Positions 43,984-57,159 of a stretch of DNA of 64,000 bases are shown here, one piece after another; the stretch's first letter is position 1; each line of letters starts with the position of its first letter. The notes under the pieces were generated by a model, which was not told the DNA's origin, searched no databases, and saw nothing but the letters and a program-made list of their open reading frames with translations. The position numbers were made by a program, and so were the translations under genes. Origin of the DNA: Calliopum simillimum (lineage: Eukaryota; Arthropoda; Insecta; Diptera; Lauxaniidae). Location: positions 152,878,492-152,942,491 of the forward strand of contig OX638368.1 in NCBI GenBank assembly GCA_951812925.1, written 5' to 3'.

Positions 43984-44878
43984 CACTGGCGAGCAAAATG
44001 ACTGCATGTTTGAAACTGGCCTATTAATATGCCCACAAAACCGTTAACTCCAAAGCAAATGACTTGCATTTTTCAGAGTTTATTCCCTATTTAATGAACT
44101 ATTAGATGGTATTAATTTGAATGTGAAAATTTATCACTCAAAATTTTTTTTCATAAAAAACCTCACAAAGCTCGATTTTTTCGAATACATATATAATTTT
44201 GGGAGAAAATACACTTGTTGTTAAATATTTTTAGAGAAGTCAGGAAAACGTTGATTTTTTTACAAGTTTGAGGTAGATCAAAATATTTCTAGCCAATATG
44301 TCAATATTTCGTCTGGATATGTAAGTCCGCGTAGAATATTTTAATATCAAAAAACATTGTTAAAAAGATCATTTGGCTATGATTGTAGTGGGTTGTTTAA
44401 GATTTTCAGCATAATGGAGATGGGTTATTCTGTAGTGAGGCGTTCCCATGTTAATAATTTAAAAAAATTTTGTTCTGGGTCACTACCAAAAAAAAAAAAC
44501 GGTAGACTACAAACCCTTAGGGCAGTTTTGTCCAGTTCTGCCTGAGATTTGTGCTAAATGGACTTACATATCCAGACGAATTATTGATATATTGGCTAGA
44601 AATATTCCAATCTACCTCGAACTTGTAAAAAAATCAACGTCGTCCTGTGTATTTTCTCCCAAAATCATATATTAAAAAAAATCGAGTTTTATGAGGTTTT
44701 TTATGAAAAATAATTTTGCGTGGTAAATTTCCACACTCATATTAATTAATATTATCTAATAGCTCATTAAATAGAGAATAAACTCTGAAAAATTGAAAGC
44801 ATTTGCTTCGGAGTTAAAGGTTTTATGAGCATGTTAATAGACCAGTTTCAAACATGGAGTCAGTTTTCCTCGCCAGTG
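43984..44878. mobile_element. Foldback element with 320-345-bp arms, TA target
   Basis: CACTGGCGAGCAAAATGACT starts the left arm and its near-inverse ends at 44878. TA flanks both sides (43982-43983, 44879-44880). The arms run to 44328 and from 44560, with many small differences, so it is not recent. The 231-base centre has an open frame (44357-44545) with no clear match. The CACTGG end and TA target suggest a Tc1-like origin. Confidence 0.75.
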
Positions 44879-45280
44879 TATGTAGTTTTTTAGAATTCCG
44901 TTTATTTTCTTTTGTTATTTTGCGTTTTTTTACGATTTACATACCAATTTATGCAAATTTGTTGTGCTCTTTTTATCCTTTTGTTTGTATCTATTTTTAG
45001 AGCATATTTTGCCGCAAAAACGAGTACATTTTTTGCAATTTGTTCTTAATCCGCTCAGTTGGCATCTTTTCTGGGGGTTGTGTTGTTATGGTTGGCTCTG
45101 TGAAAAATCGTTACGGAATTTTCTTTTATGTTTCCCTAAATTCTTTTTTGTTTGTTTTGCAGGTGGTTTTCGTTTCGTCTAGATTGGAAATTCATTCAAT
45201 TCTTATTGATTGACTTATAAAATTTACAGTGATCGTTTATTTTCATTCAAGTTTATTATATTTTAAAAATGTGCAATATA

Positions 45281-45764
45281 AGGAGTGAGATCGAAAAAAT
45301 CTTAGCACACGTTTTACCTAATAATTTTTTTTGGGTGTAAAATTTAAAAATTTCTTTGATCTAGTTTTCTTTGAAAAATATGTCAGTTATAATTTTTAAT
45401 GTCCAACATGTTGATTTCTTGTGAGTTTGATCAAAATGAGTGGAGAAAAAGAAGTATGTCTTAAAATTATTAAAAATTTTCAAAAAAACTTTAAGAAAAA
45501 GGTGTCCCAAAATATCGAAGATTTTAAAAGGAGAGGGGCAAACTGTTCCAAAAAGTTGTCAGAAACAACTATCAAATCTCCAATGGAAGGCTTACCAAAA
45601 AAGGTCCACGAGTTCATAAATAGTGGCTAGAACAATAAAAGTTATATTTTTCTGTAATTTGTAAAATATTATCAATTAAATAAAAAAAAAATCAAGACTC
45701 TAAGGTCAATCGTTTTAAAATTATTGAATTTTATATATGTTAAGATTTTTTCGATCTCACTCCT
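45281..45764 (+). mobile_element. Deleted DD37E-type element (484 bp)
   Basis: AGGAGTGAGATCGAAAAAAT followed by CTTA is mirrored exactly at the right end (45764), with TA on both sides (45279-45280, 45765-45766). The end sequence resembles AGGACTGCCCCAGAAAAATT of the larger element at 49784. The internal frame 45436-45630 starts at an ATG (MSGEKE) and ends NIEDFKRR, ETTIKSPMEGLPKKVHEFIN. That corresponds to the C-terminus of the transposase at 50509-50865. The middle has been deleted. Confidence 0.75.
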
Positions 45765-46321
45765 TATGCTTGACAACCTTAGCCCGAAATAAATGTTTTT
45801 GATTCTTGGACAATCAAGAATAACAGCTAAAGTCGTTCTCTGATAAAAGGCAAAGCGGTATAAACTTGTTTTAGTTATAAGCAAACGATCCATGCTTTTT
45901 TGCATTATGATCAAATATCGACTTATTCAGATATCTTACTATATTCCTTGTACCGAAAAGTTTAAAAACTTAAGTTCACTTAAGAGAAAATGAATCAAAT
46001 TCAATTACACTGTGCTCGAATCGAACACTTTTTTTATTTTTGATGCGTTCTTAGTAGTTAACATAACTCATGCACGCAGATTTTGGTGAAGTAAGTAATT
46101 TTTAAGGTTTGGCTCTGGTTTTTGAGATGGTTTGACAACATTACTCAAAAAAACTCGAATGTACGTATTTTTTGGCTTATTTGAACCATTTATTCAACCG
46201 ACACCTGTTCAGTTCAGTCTAAATTCTTCATTTAAGATATACTTTCCACTTTTTCTTACCTACTGAATATTCACTATTGCAGAAAGTGCAGAAAAATGTT
46301 AAAATGAATTCTTATTTTTTC

Positions 46322-46671
46322 ATATGCAACCGTCCAGTGGAAAAGAAGGTACCTTACTTTCACAAAATAAAAAACCATTTTTTTTGCTTTTTCTAAAAAA
46401 ACAATCAATTTTGAATAAAATGACACCTCGATCACTGGAAAATTCCAAAAATTGACTGAGTTATGGCATTTTGAAATTGAATTGTAATTGTAATTGTATC
46501 GAAGTTCAAAGTTTGTCAATTACATATCAATTTTCACAGGGTAGAGGTCTAAGCAATGAATTCCACCCTAAACTCAAAACCGCTAAAATTGACCCTATCT
46601 CTTTTTTTTAGCTGTACTTCTTAATTTTGTGAGTGAGGATCAGATACCTTTTCCACTGGACGGTCACATAT
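46322..46671. mobile_element. Short inverted-repeat element ending CCGTCCAGTGGAAAAG, copy 2
   Basis: ATATGCAACCGTCCAGTGGA at the left is mirrored by TTTTCCACTGGACGGTCACA and TAT at the right. The interior matches 19943-20338, including CTCGATCACTGGAAAATTCC-like sequence and AAAATTGACCCTATCTCTT. Having two copies fixes the approximate ends. Confidence 0.75.
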
Positions 46672-46679
46672 TAATTTAA

Positions 46680-49600
46680 CTCAATTTTGTACGTACTTTG
46701 TACTTATAAAACGGACATAACTTTTGCAAATATTATGATAACTCACTTTAAGGATTAAACCTGAAAATTTCAGAAAAATTTAAGTATTTTACATTCTAGG
46801 CATTCTTTGTGAAATGAGTCAAATTTGTATGTACAAAATATCTTGAAAACCAGAGCCGAAAGGTAGCCGTAGTTAATAGTAGTCGACTAAAACTGAGGAA
46901 GCAATTATTGTTGAGAAGGGTCTTCGAGCCGTCATTTTGAGTTTTTTTTAATTTTTGCTATTATTTTTTCGCTGAGTAGGTCAATAGTTCAAAAAATGAT
47001 CAAAATGTATTGAAAGTACTCACCTTGACATTTTGTCCATGTTAGTGATTTATAGTCCAAATAGTTGAGAACGACCCTAATACATAGTGCATATATATTT
47101 TTATTATTATTTGAGCTAAACTGTTCTCGCTAACAGATCTGAGTTTTTTTTATTTATTTCTAGTAACATATTTTTATTATTATTGTTTCAATGAAGACAA
47201 TAAACTTTCTTTTTTTATGGCAAAAAAATATAAATGAAGTCATTAAAGAGCAAAATTTAAAACAATAAAAAATATCTCATCAAACAATCGAAAAATGAAT
47301 CATTTGTATATTCACGTTTTGTGTTATATATGTACATCGATATAGATGAATCAGCTTTACATACTGAGAAAATTAAACACTCATAAAATATTGTCACTAA
47401 TTGATATAATAAATAAATTTTACATTTAATTAGAATTAATTAGCACTTGTACCGTACGTCTACAGTTGTAATTACAGTAAATTCCTTACTTACAGCTGGC
47501 ATAAATAAAACAAAAGCATTTATACAAAAGTGTGATAAATATAATGTATGTAATGTTGTGTAAATGTTGAGTTTAGTTTTTCCTTAAGAACTCGAAGTAA
47601 ATGCAAAATTCCAAGTATTAAATAAATCTGATTAATATATGCTCACTACAATTACATTCCCAAAATGATTTTCAAGATGTTGTATCTATCTCATTTTATA
47701 TTCCAGCACTGCATTTAAGTAAAGATACCAAACTGAACAGTAGCTGTCAATTGGTTCTGATGGCGGCATTATTGTTGTTGTTTTTATTATATGAATCTTT
47801 GTAAATAGCTGTTGTTTAACTTAAAGTTCCTCCAAAAGGTCACGTGCTATAGAACTCATGCTTAAGATGCCTTCTTTGTTTATTTGTTATTTTTAGCTTT
47901 GTGTATTTTGGTTTGAGCTCTAAAGTTGTGTTATGTACTGCTACGATATTATGTTGTTTTTTTTGTTTTGTATACATAAATTGTTTTTATTATGTCTTTT
48001 TTTGTTTTTTAATTAAAATCCCACAACTATAAACACTTTTTTTTTGGTTTTATAATGTTTTACAACTAAACAGTTTCCAATTATGTTTTGTCAAAAGGCG
48101 TATAGCAAAAACGAAGTCTACGAAGAATGCTTAGAAAACCTATGAAAAATCGTATAGTTTTTAGTATAAGGTGTTCCAAAATAAAGTTTATATTTGTTAA
48201 GCTACATGCATGTACGCAACGAAACCGATGAGCGCAGGGGGAAGCCAGGCTCTTCGGAAGCGGAGTTTTACAAAAACAGTGACTGCGACAACTGCCACAT
48301 TTTCTTATTTAAGTAGCGAAAGCCTCAAAGAAAATATCCATCACGAAATGGTAGCCTTCACAGAGTCTACCTGCCGAGCCATTTTAAGAAATTTTAAATA
48401 CCAATTTGCCTATTTTTGTTTATTTGGAGAGAAGGGGTCTAAAACCACTGAAAATCTGCTTACGTAGTGTTGAACTGCCTCTTTTCGCCAATTTCAAATT
48501 TGACTGTGGAGCATGTCACAATGCATTATTTTTAAGAAGCATGAAAGTATTTTTCTTAAGTTCTAAATTGGTGTTTGGTATATCCCTAGAACCATACAAA
48601 TTGTTGCAATTTAGCTATTTAATTCTGATAAATTTATTTGGCAGGACTGTTTGTTCAAAACAGAAACTTCTTCAGATATTATGCAATGAAATTTAGTACA
48701 TATTTATATTAAAAATCGTCAATATTGGCCTCTAGAAGCTCTTTCCTCACATAAAAACTCTTCAGATAAATGTTTGCAAAATTTTGCTTATATCACTTAT
48801 TTATAACAACAAAATGTATACACACTAACAATATGGAACAGAGGTAAATATTACATATAGTTTTCATTCTTTCTGCTAAGCATTTAAAATCGAATCGATT
48901 ACATTTCCATTACAATTTGTCCAAATTCGGTAACGATGAAAAGCTTATGCAAATAATAACATTTTAAAAGGAAACCAAGGATACAAAACCAAAGTTACAA
49001 AATACGTATACATATTCTAAATTATGTTACGTGCTTAGGTTATTTGATAAAGAGTGGTACGACGTAAAACCTGTCATAAACAGAAAATAAATCAAAACAA
49101 AGTCGCTTTTGAAACGCATTTAACTTTTATTTATGTAAAATTTAAGCATTCATGCAGCAAGCAACTTTAAAAGTACACACCGCCGTATTGAATGACTGCT
49201 ATAGTCGTACTAAGCATATATGTATTTGTATACGAACCCATAAACACTTATAATGGAAATGGGAATGAAGACCCTTCTTATTGCGTACGTGCTGTCATTA
49301 GATAATCATCAAGAATATTAACTTACAATACGGATAACTGCGAGTATGAGTTATCAAAATAACACAAATGATTATGAATAGCAATATAACTAACTGCGGA
49401 AAGAAAGAGGGTAAATTATACCTACATATAATACTTAGATGATAAGCAATGATAAAGTTCTAGAGGGAATTAACTGAAAAACAAGTAGATTAGTCAGTAA
49501 CAATTATATTGTACATTTGTTGTTGAAGAGAAATGCTCCAATTCAAAAACAAAACAAAAAAAAAAGTGCAGAATAATGACTTGATAAACTTATCTTAAAA

Positions 49601-49780
49601 TCAAAATATTTATGATCGAACTATTGAGGTTTTTTAAGTCACATTAGAGTAGAAAGTCACCTAAACGTTAATTCTTCGTTTATTCGTTCTCACCCGTTAA
49701 GGTGTGGATGCTTATATGGGCATATCCGAAAATAATTTTCTCTTATATGACTCGGGTTTTCAGAATTTTTTTTTCATATT
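46680..49780. other. PACS intron 1, no feature recognised
   Basis: AT-rich intronic sequence. The open frames at 48210-48696 do not resemble any protein I know, and the first is crossed by no splice signals of note. I see no paired repeats in this stretch. Confidence 0.4.
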
Positions 49781-49783
49781 CTA

Positions 49784-51002
49784 AGGACTGCCCCAGAAAA
49801 ATTTGATGCTTTTATTCCTTAAGATTATGATATACCTGATGATCGTGCAGGTCGAAATATGAGTGCTATTTTGTCTATATAACATGAGGATTAAAAAAAA
49901 ATATATAACATTTGGTAAACAAACTTCAAACGATAAAGATGTCTAGGGATCAAGAAAAAAAGCGCGAACTCATCTTGTACACTTACCTGCAAAAACCAGA
50001 ATTAAGATATTCAGCCATAGCTAAAAAAACAGGTGCATCAAAAAACACTGTCCAAAGGGTTATTTTGAATTATAGAAATGGTGAACTTATTACGCGGAAA
50101 AAGAGTGCAGGTAGAAAAGCCAGTATAGACCCATAGTTGGTGAAAAAGGTGAAGCGCCTTTTTAAGCAGAATCCTAACACTTCAGAACGAGATATGGCTG
50201 CCAGAGCTGGAACCTCAAAATCTTCTATAAAAAACTTAAGCTAAAGACCTACAGAGTTCAAAAGTACCAGACCGTTCCCATGAAAAGCAGTTAGAGGCTC
50301 AAAAGCGAGCTCGAAAGTTTTATGTCGGTTACCTGACTAAATTTGACTGCTGCATAATAGACGGAGAAGGGGCAGGTACAGAGCAAATTTAAAGAGAAGA
50401 AAATTACAAAACTTCCCAAGCATTATATGGTTTGGCAGGCCATATGCACTTGCGGTCTGAGAAGCAGTTTTTTTGTAACACAGGGCACAATCAACTCGAA
50501 AATTTATATTGATGAATGCCTTCAAAAACGTCTTGCCATTTATTCGTGAGCACGGGGGTACTGTAATGTTCTGGCCTGATTTAGCAACCTCTCACTACTC
50601 TAGAGCCACCATAGAATGGTACAATTGCAATAATGTTAATTTTGTTCCCAAAAATGCGAATCCACGTAACTGTCCAGAGCTTCGACCAATTGAGAGATAT
50701 TGGGCTCTAATGAAAGCAGATCTTCGGAAGAGTAAAAGTACTGCAAAAAATTTAAAAGATTTCAAAAATAAGTGGCGAAAGTCGTACGGTACTGTCGACG
50801 AAACAACTGTACAAAACTTAATGAAGGGTCTTAAGAAAAAAGTAAAATATTTTTATATAAAATAAATATTTGTTAATGGTGTAAGGTTATTTATGTTCGT
50901 TATACTACTCATTAATAATTAAAAAAACAAAATTTAAAAAAACTCATAAATTATTATTTTATTGATGAAAAACAAAGTATCAAATTTTTCTGGGGCAGTC
51001 CT
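49784..51002 (+). mobile_element. DD37E Tc1/mariner-related transposon (1219 bp), decayed
   Basis: AGGACTGCCCCAGAAAAATT followed by TGATGCTTT at the left is matched by its inverse at the right (one mismatch in about 29). TA lies on both sides (49782-49783, 51003-51004). It contains one transposase gene broken by stops and shifts. Confidence 0.85.
49939..50865 (+). pseudogene. DD37E transposase, broken
   Basis: Starts MSRDQEKKRELILYTYLQ and continues with a helix-turn-helix (YSAIAKKTGASKNTVQRVIL) and a basic GRKAS hook. It stops at TAG 50134-50136. Beyond that the frame can be followed through KVKRLFKQNPNTSERDMAA and, after shifts, into HYMVWQAICTCG. The last part, 50509-50865, has the second aspartate in MFWPDLATSHYS and the glutamate in LRPIERYW, with 37 residues between them. 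This DD37E spacing is known from mosquito elements. The pieces cannot make a functional enzyme as they stand. Confidence 0.75.
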
Positions 51003-51004
51003 TA

Positions 51005-52427
51005 TAAACAAATGTGGCATATATATCCCTAGACGTGTAAAATGAAATTCCCAATAGGCGAACAAGAAAATTTCGACATAGGGCGCTGTCAGGAAGTCGT
51101 TTTACCTGAAATTTTCGGGAAAAATGAGATTTCCGATAATATACGGCAGAGCACATATTTCAAAAGTAGTATATATGTTAAGGGGCATCTTTCCCAATGT
51201 TCACAAGTAAATTCCAGAAAAACCGTATGTGGCACACGGTGATGCAATGGGTTAAAAATTCTATATCGCTCATTACGGTCACATAACAGGTCCTAAAATT
51301 CTAAAAAAATTCAAGCAAATTTCTTGATGAAAAATAAATCGACTTTGTGATGTTTGAAACATTACTATGTTTTACCTCAAGAAATTAATTTATGTGTTCC
51401 CAAATCAGTTATTGTATTCTTATATCTATTTTATACACATGAAAAATAAAAAACTCCTAGCAAAAGCAAACTAAAATTTTTTTAAAGAAAAACCAGTACA
51501 TTATTTGGTTGTTTTTTTCTCTTTATGTACTTTCCTTATCGACGAAAAAACAAAACATTTTTAGTTACTTCCTGCTCTTATCTTAATAATTTTTAGTGTG
51601 GGGTAGGTTTATTTTATGATCACTATGCAAATGCCATGAAAAAAGATATAGTAAGTCCTCTTATCATAAAATTTTAAAAGTGGATTATTTTTTGTTTTAT
51701 TGCTGTTTTATTTCCAATATTTCTTAGCATATTTCACTTAGTGTACGAGTAAATGTTTACATTTGGATTAATGTGCATTTTTACAATTTCTCACTCTGAT
51801 AGCAGCAAAGTAATCAAAAGAGGTCGTATGTCATTTGGTGCACTGTAGAAATGGACTAAACAATATGTGTCCAAATTAAGATACAATAACATAAATTTCA
51901 ATTTTATACTAAGTTATAACCTTTTGCAAATAAGTTTGTTTTTGTTAGTTCGCATACTTAATTAAATTGTATAACAAAAACAAGAAAAAAAAGTATTTTA
52001 AAAAATCAATTTGTATATAAAAACCAGGCATGCAAATCGCTTCAAAAAACGATGCGGAAACTGGGGATCTAATTGAAAACCGCAAAAATATAAAATAGTT
52101 AATTTTAAAAAAAGTTAATTTTACTAATTGTTGTTTTTGTTGTATAGCTTTAAGTATATGTCAAAACCGTGATTTTTTCACTTTTGAGCAAGGATAACTC
52201 AGGATTAGCCTTTCACTTCTCATCTATACACTGAAACTTCATATCAAAATATGTTGTTTTTGTTTTTGCAAAGTGATAAAAGTGCCACGTTTTTGACATT
52301 TTTGATGTGACATGTTTTGAGTTGCAGACTTTTCCGAGCGGTTTTAAGGTTGTGTATGCAAAACCTACGAAAAAATGATTTCATGCATTTAAAAAAAATT
52401 TAAATCATTAGAGTACCGAGTCCCACG
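51005..52427. other. PACS intron 1, no feature recognised
   Basis: AT-rich sequence without recognisable genes or paired repeats. Confidence 0.4.
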
Positions 52428-53391
52428 CATGCACGGTGCTCTTGAACAGTCGATAGGTTTTTAGGCTATGTGGAGAAAATTTGTGAATGGGGTTTCATTT
52501 GTATTAGTTTAGTGGTCTGAAAAATGCATACCCCGAAATCGTAGCTGATCATCCCCGCGAAATATCGCAAAAATACATGTCCCATATAAAAAAAAAAATC
52601 GGAAAAAAAACGCAACAATCAAATATAAAAGTAGTTATATTTAATGTATGCAATGCTGAATCTGAATCCGGCCTTAAAATTGCTATATCTCATATGGTTT
52701 TTGAGATATCTTAGCCTAAACAAGGAAAAAATATCGTTTTTGCTATATTTTGAAGCTATATAACTAGAATATTGAATATTTATACGCAGAATTCGATACA
52801 TTATCTGAAAGCTCCAATCTTTTTCTTTAAAACTGCATTTAAATTATGTCAATACCTTAATTTTTCTCCGAAATATCGTAGACTGAAATAATGACAAAAC
52901 ACGTTTTTTGCACTTTTTTAACTTTTTAGGTTAGGATATCTCCGAGAAAAACAAAGATATCGACATTATTTGAAATAGGTTTAGAAGATTGATTAGAGCT
53001 TTCCATTTCTGCATCAGAATTTACGGATATACGTCCTGTTATATAACTCCAAAACACAAAAATAAAACATAGCATCGGCTTTTTTTCCTTGTTCAGGCTA
53101 ATATATCTCAAAAACCGTATGAGATACAGCAATTCTAAGTCCGGTTTCGGATTCAGCATTGCAAAATACATTAAAAATAAGTATTTTTATATATGTTTGT
53201 TGCGTTTTTTTTCTGAATTTTTTTTTATTTTATATGGAATATGTATTTTTGCGATATTTCGCGGGGATGATCAGCTACGATATCGGGGTTTGCATTTTTC
53301 AGACCACTAAACTAATACAAATGAAACCCCATTCACAGATTCTCTCCACATATTCAAAAAACCTATCGACTGTTCAAGAGCACCGTGCATG
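52428..53391. mobile_element. Foldback element, imperfect palindrome over its full length
   Basis: CATGCACGGTGCTCTTGAAC with AGTCGATAGGTTTTT at the left is mirrored at 53356-53391. Pairing continues through GGGGTTTCATTTGTATTAGT, AGCTGATCATCCCCGCGAAA and TCTCATAYGGTTTTTGAGAT to the centre. Part of the interior resembles 42230-42600. No transposase is present. The frames within it are mirror shadows. Confidence 0.7.
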
Positions 53392-53908
53392 TGAGCATAG
53401 CCCTTTAAAAACTCTGTTTTTGTATATAAGCTGCCCTGTAAAACGCAATCAGATTTTTTCGCGGACCCGTCTGAACATGAAAACCTTTGGGAAATGGATA
53501 GTGATCACAATTAACGCATGAGTATCGCAGTCTATTGACTGATATAAGAGTAGTGCAGTAGTAACGTAGTGTTTTGAAGAAAACTATTATTTCCAAAACT
53601 CGAGGACAAATTTCAATTCTTAATTGCGAGTTCAAAAAATCATTTAAAACTGCAGTTGAGCTCAGAATACTTTAAGTGTTTCCTGTTCTATTTCCGTTTT
53701 TGGTCGTTTCTCATCGTTACGTTTTTTGATTGCAGGAGTAGAACATGCCATGTTTGTGAGATTTGGGGTATATTTGCAAACTTTCACGGTAGTAAAATCA
53801 GAAAAACATGATTCTTATTTTATAATGTCGTTTTTTGTGAAAAAAAGCCTACTGTATAGATGATATTGCCAGAAGCACCAAAAAGCACAGTTATCTGAGA
53901 ATCACTCA

Positions 53909-54590
53909 TATAAGTTCCATAGATACTATAATTTGTAAATACAATACATAACATAAATTTTTAAATATTCACTTTTTAATAAAAAAAATAATGAGCCAAA
54001 TGTAAAAATGTTCAGTAGCATAAGTATTTTGACATCACTGTTTTTAATCAAATATGGTGATTCGAACGATTCAAATTTATTTCGACTAATTGGAGTGTAC
54101 TGAGGTAAAAAAAAATTAAAAAAATTTTGTTCGCTCGTATAGTGTTGCCGTCGTATTCGTTTTTCTAGGTCAATTTTTACTTCAACTGATCTGTACGAAA
54201 GCTTGCCCGATTTAAAGACAATTAAATTATGTTTCTAACGGTGTATTATTTGTTGTGATCGATTGCAAAATAGTTAAGTTATAGTGGTCAAAAATTAAAA
54301 TTTTTAATATTGCATCACTCTAAGTTTTTTTGAACTAATCATTCGAACCAAGATCAAATAAAAATGGGGCTTGAGTGGTTATTTCTTGAAAGTGAAATAA
54401 GTCTATTCAAAGTGCAAAAGTAAAGTTTGAATCGTTCGAATCACAATTTTTGCTGTAAAACAGTGTTATGCGTAAGTTGATGTCAAAATACTTTTGCCAC
54501 CGAAAATTGTTTGGCTCATTTTTTTCTAATTAAAGAGTAAATATTTACAAATGTATGTTATTTACAAATTAAACAGTCACGGAACTTATA
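53909..54590. mobile_element. Foldback element with diverged arms
   Basis: TATAAGTTCC (53909) pairs with GGAACTTATA (ending 54590). Inner paired words include AATTTGTAAATA, AATGAGCCAAA, GTCAAAATACTT and GATTCGAACGATTC. Arms are roughly 150 bp with gaps. The centre (54120-54400) is unpaired and non-coding. Confidence 0.6.
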
Positions 54591-54599
54591 GATCATGCT

Positions 54600-55925
54600 A
54601 CTTTATTTGATATGTAAATGTATCGTATAAGAGTCTAAAATATAATGAATTTCGTTCGTCAAAATAATAATGCCGACTAGTGGATGTGTAAATCACCGGA
54701 ATAAAAAAAAAAACAAATAACAGCCGACAACGAAATACCTATTGAACTATCAAATTATTAATGAAAGGACGTCGGCAGGTGTTTCGGTCTTTAGTAATAA
54801 GTAAGTGGATTCGATTCGATAATGAGCTATATCATTTTTATACTTATTTTAAAACATGGACAGTTTTCTACTTTTATGTCAAACTTTCAATTAATCTTTT
54901 TCTATTCAACTAAAAATAGAATTTAACCATAATAAAATGACTTAATGCAATAGCGATTATATTCATATGCATTATAAATAGTGCTTAATATTTATTTTAT
55001 CCTGATACTTTAAAAGATATGAAGCATTTGAGGCCAATAACAAATGAATTTTTGAACTCATGCTACTTGCAGGGTGCAGGAGGGTACTTGTGAAGAGCAC
55101 CACAAAATAACAACAAGCAATAAGCAAATTACCGTTTGTATGGCCACACGAATTTTTCGTGTTGCACAAAGCCATTTTTGACCTTGAACTTTAACGAATT
55201 TTACAATTTTAACAATACAAACAATTTAAACAATTTTTTGTAAATAAAAAAACTAAAACAGCTAAACGCAAGCATTTCATGTACGAGTACTACTCTTACA
55301 CTTACAATTAGGAACAAAATATGCAAAGTATTGTTACCAAATATTTCTAGAGAATTTTTGTAAATAAACAAAAAAATAAATAAATTAGAGGAACCAAACG
55401 TTTTATCTCTTATTTGACTAGTATGCCAAAATATGCATATGTTCGTTTACATACATATTTGTTTTGTATGTTTTTCTCTTTTTGCTTTAATCTGGCAAAA
55501 TAGCACAGAGAATTTATGTGATGCTCCACGGGAAAAGAGAACTTGTCTTTTATAAATTTAAAACCCGAATTTTTGGCATTCTCCAAAAATATGTTTTAGT
55601 TAAGACCTCCAGAAAATTCCAAGACTTTACGAGTTTGAAATTGTAAAATAAAAAGTTTTTTTGATGTTGAAGTATAAGGATTGGCAAATGTTACGGAGCA
55701 TTCCTAAAGTATGAAAACGATTTAAGAAATGAAAGTCTCCATTTCTAATCGGAATTTTTGTGATTGTTTAAAATCTGTAAAAAAAATTTTATTTTGTGTT
55801 TGTAGTTTCACTGCTAAGTATATGAGCAAATAACATGGTCGTCAAAAAGTAGGAATGGCACAGTTATAATTGCGCCCACTTGCGGCCAGTGAATAATGGT
55901 ATTCATGTCTGGCACCCGCCTATTA
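54600..55925. other. PACS intron 1, no feature recognised
   Basis: AT-rich sequence with no recognised gene or repeat pair. Confidence 0.4.
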
Positions 55926-55927
55926 TA

Positions 55928-57153
55928 GGGGAGGGGGGGGGCTAGTGTGGACAATTTTTATATAATTACAGAATTATGCATGTAAATATATCATTTTTGT
56001 AATAAAGTAATTTTAAGCGATTACTTATACCTCTTGCCTTCATAATTGCATCAATAGTTATGAATTTTTATTTTCATAAATGCACTATTAAGTTATTTTA
56101 AAAAGAGCTTACATTTGTCCACACTAGCCCCTTATACGGGGCTAGTGTGGACAACCATTGATTTAACTGGGGGCTAATGTGGACACCATAAGAAACTTAA
56201 TAATTCATACAAAAACGTTAAGAAAGAGTTCAGATACATGTTTATTCAAGAAAATAACGATGTAATACAAATAAAAAATTAACTGCTATCCCATGTTGTA
56301 TTTGGAGAAATTTATATCAAACTTCATATAACTTGCTGATCGAGATGTTCCCGGCAGTTGTTGTGCTTGTGGCAGCTTTGCCACTATTTCATTTCGGTGA
56401 ATTTGGCTGGTATCCGGTATATCGGGATACGTGAATCTATCGTTCTTTCTTTTTAGAAACGTAATGTCGAAATCTTGAGAACCGTGGATCGTGACAATTT
56501 GGCCAATATAAAATACTTTTTGTCCATGATGTTTCAAATTTCATATAACTTGCTGATCGCGATGTTTTCGAAATTTTGTGTGGTTGTGGCAGCTTTGTCA
56601 CTATTTCATTTCGGTAAATTTCACTGGTATCCGGTAAATCGGGATACGTGAATCTGTCGTTCTTTCTTTTTAGTAACGTACTTTCTTGGAACGGCTTAAA
56701 GAAATGGTCTGACGATTTCTAGAGTCATTTCAGCTGCTGCGGACATGTCCACACTAGCCCAATTTCAGTTGTCCACACTAGCCCCCTTATGTCTTTTTAA
56801 ACAAAAATATTTTTTTTTTAATCTTACGGTAAAGTTCTTCAAAAATAATTTCAATGGTTTAAATAAACACTATTTTAAGTTGTATTATCTATTAACACTA
56901 CAGCAGAAGAACAATTAGTTTAAAAGTATCACTGAAATTACGAAGCAACTAAAAAATTACTTTTTGCTGCTTAAAACACGTTCGGTCACGTTATCATGGA
57001 AAGCTGAACTGTCAACAAATTAATATTTTTCTGGTGATGCAGAGTGCAAATACCAACTTGAAAAATATAAAACAGAAACAAAAAATTCAAAACGGCGCGA
57101 GAATTTGAATTTGTCCACACTAGCCCCCAGTCCACACTAGCCCCCCCCTCCCC
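55928..57153 (-). mobile_element. G-rich-ended element, copy 2 (1226 bp)
   Basis: Same ends as 30929-32123 (GGGGAGGGGGGGGCTAGTGT and its inverse), TA on both sides (55926-55927, 57154-57155), opposite orientation. Interior motif copies lie near 56118, 56139, 56166, 56745 and 56770, and an extra copy adjoins the right end (57115-57140). The longer flank ATTA is also repeated on both sides. Confidence 0.8.
56286..56540 (-). pseudogene. Conserved 83-codon frame in the G-rich-ended element (copy 2)
   Basis: Equivalent to 31525-31779, reading VFYIGQIVTIHGSQDFDITF onwards and ending FDINFSKYNMG. Five residues differ from copy 1. A degraded duplicate of its second half lies at about 56540-56660. 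It has no start codon. Confidence 0.5.
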
Positions 57154-57159
57154 TAATTA

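Noticed and set aside
48210..48696. Two overlapping frames of 85 and 96 codons in PACS intron 1
   Set aside because: No recognisable motif, no flanking splice sites that fit PACS, and no paired repeats to mark an element.
52619..53310. Several similar frames on opposite strands
   Set aside because: Mirror images produced by the inverted arms of the foldback element.
57115..57153. C-run and G-run pairs as a CRISPR-like or telomere-like repeat
   Set aside because: They are the terminal inverted repeats of a transposon, present once at each end, not a spaced array.
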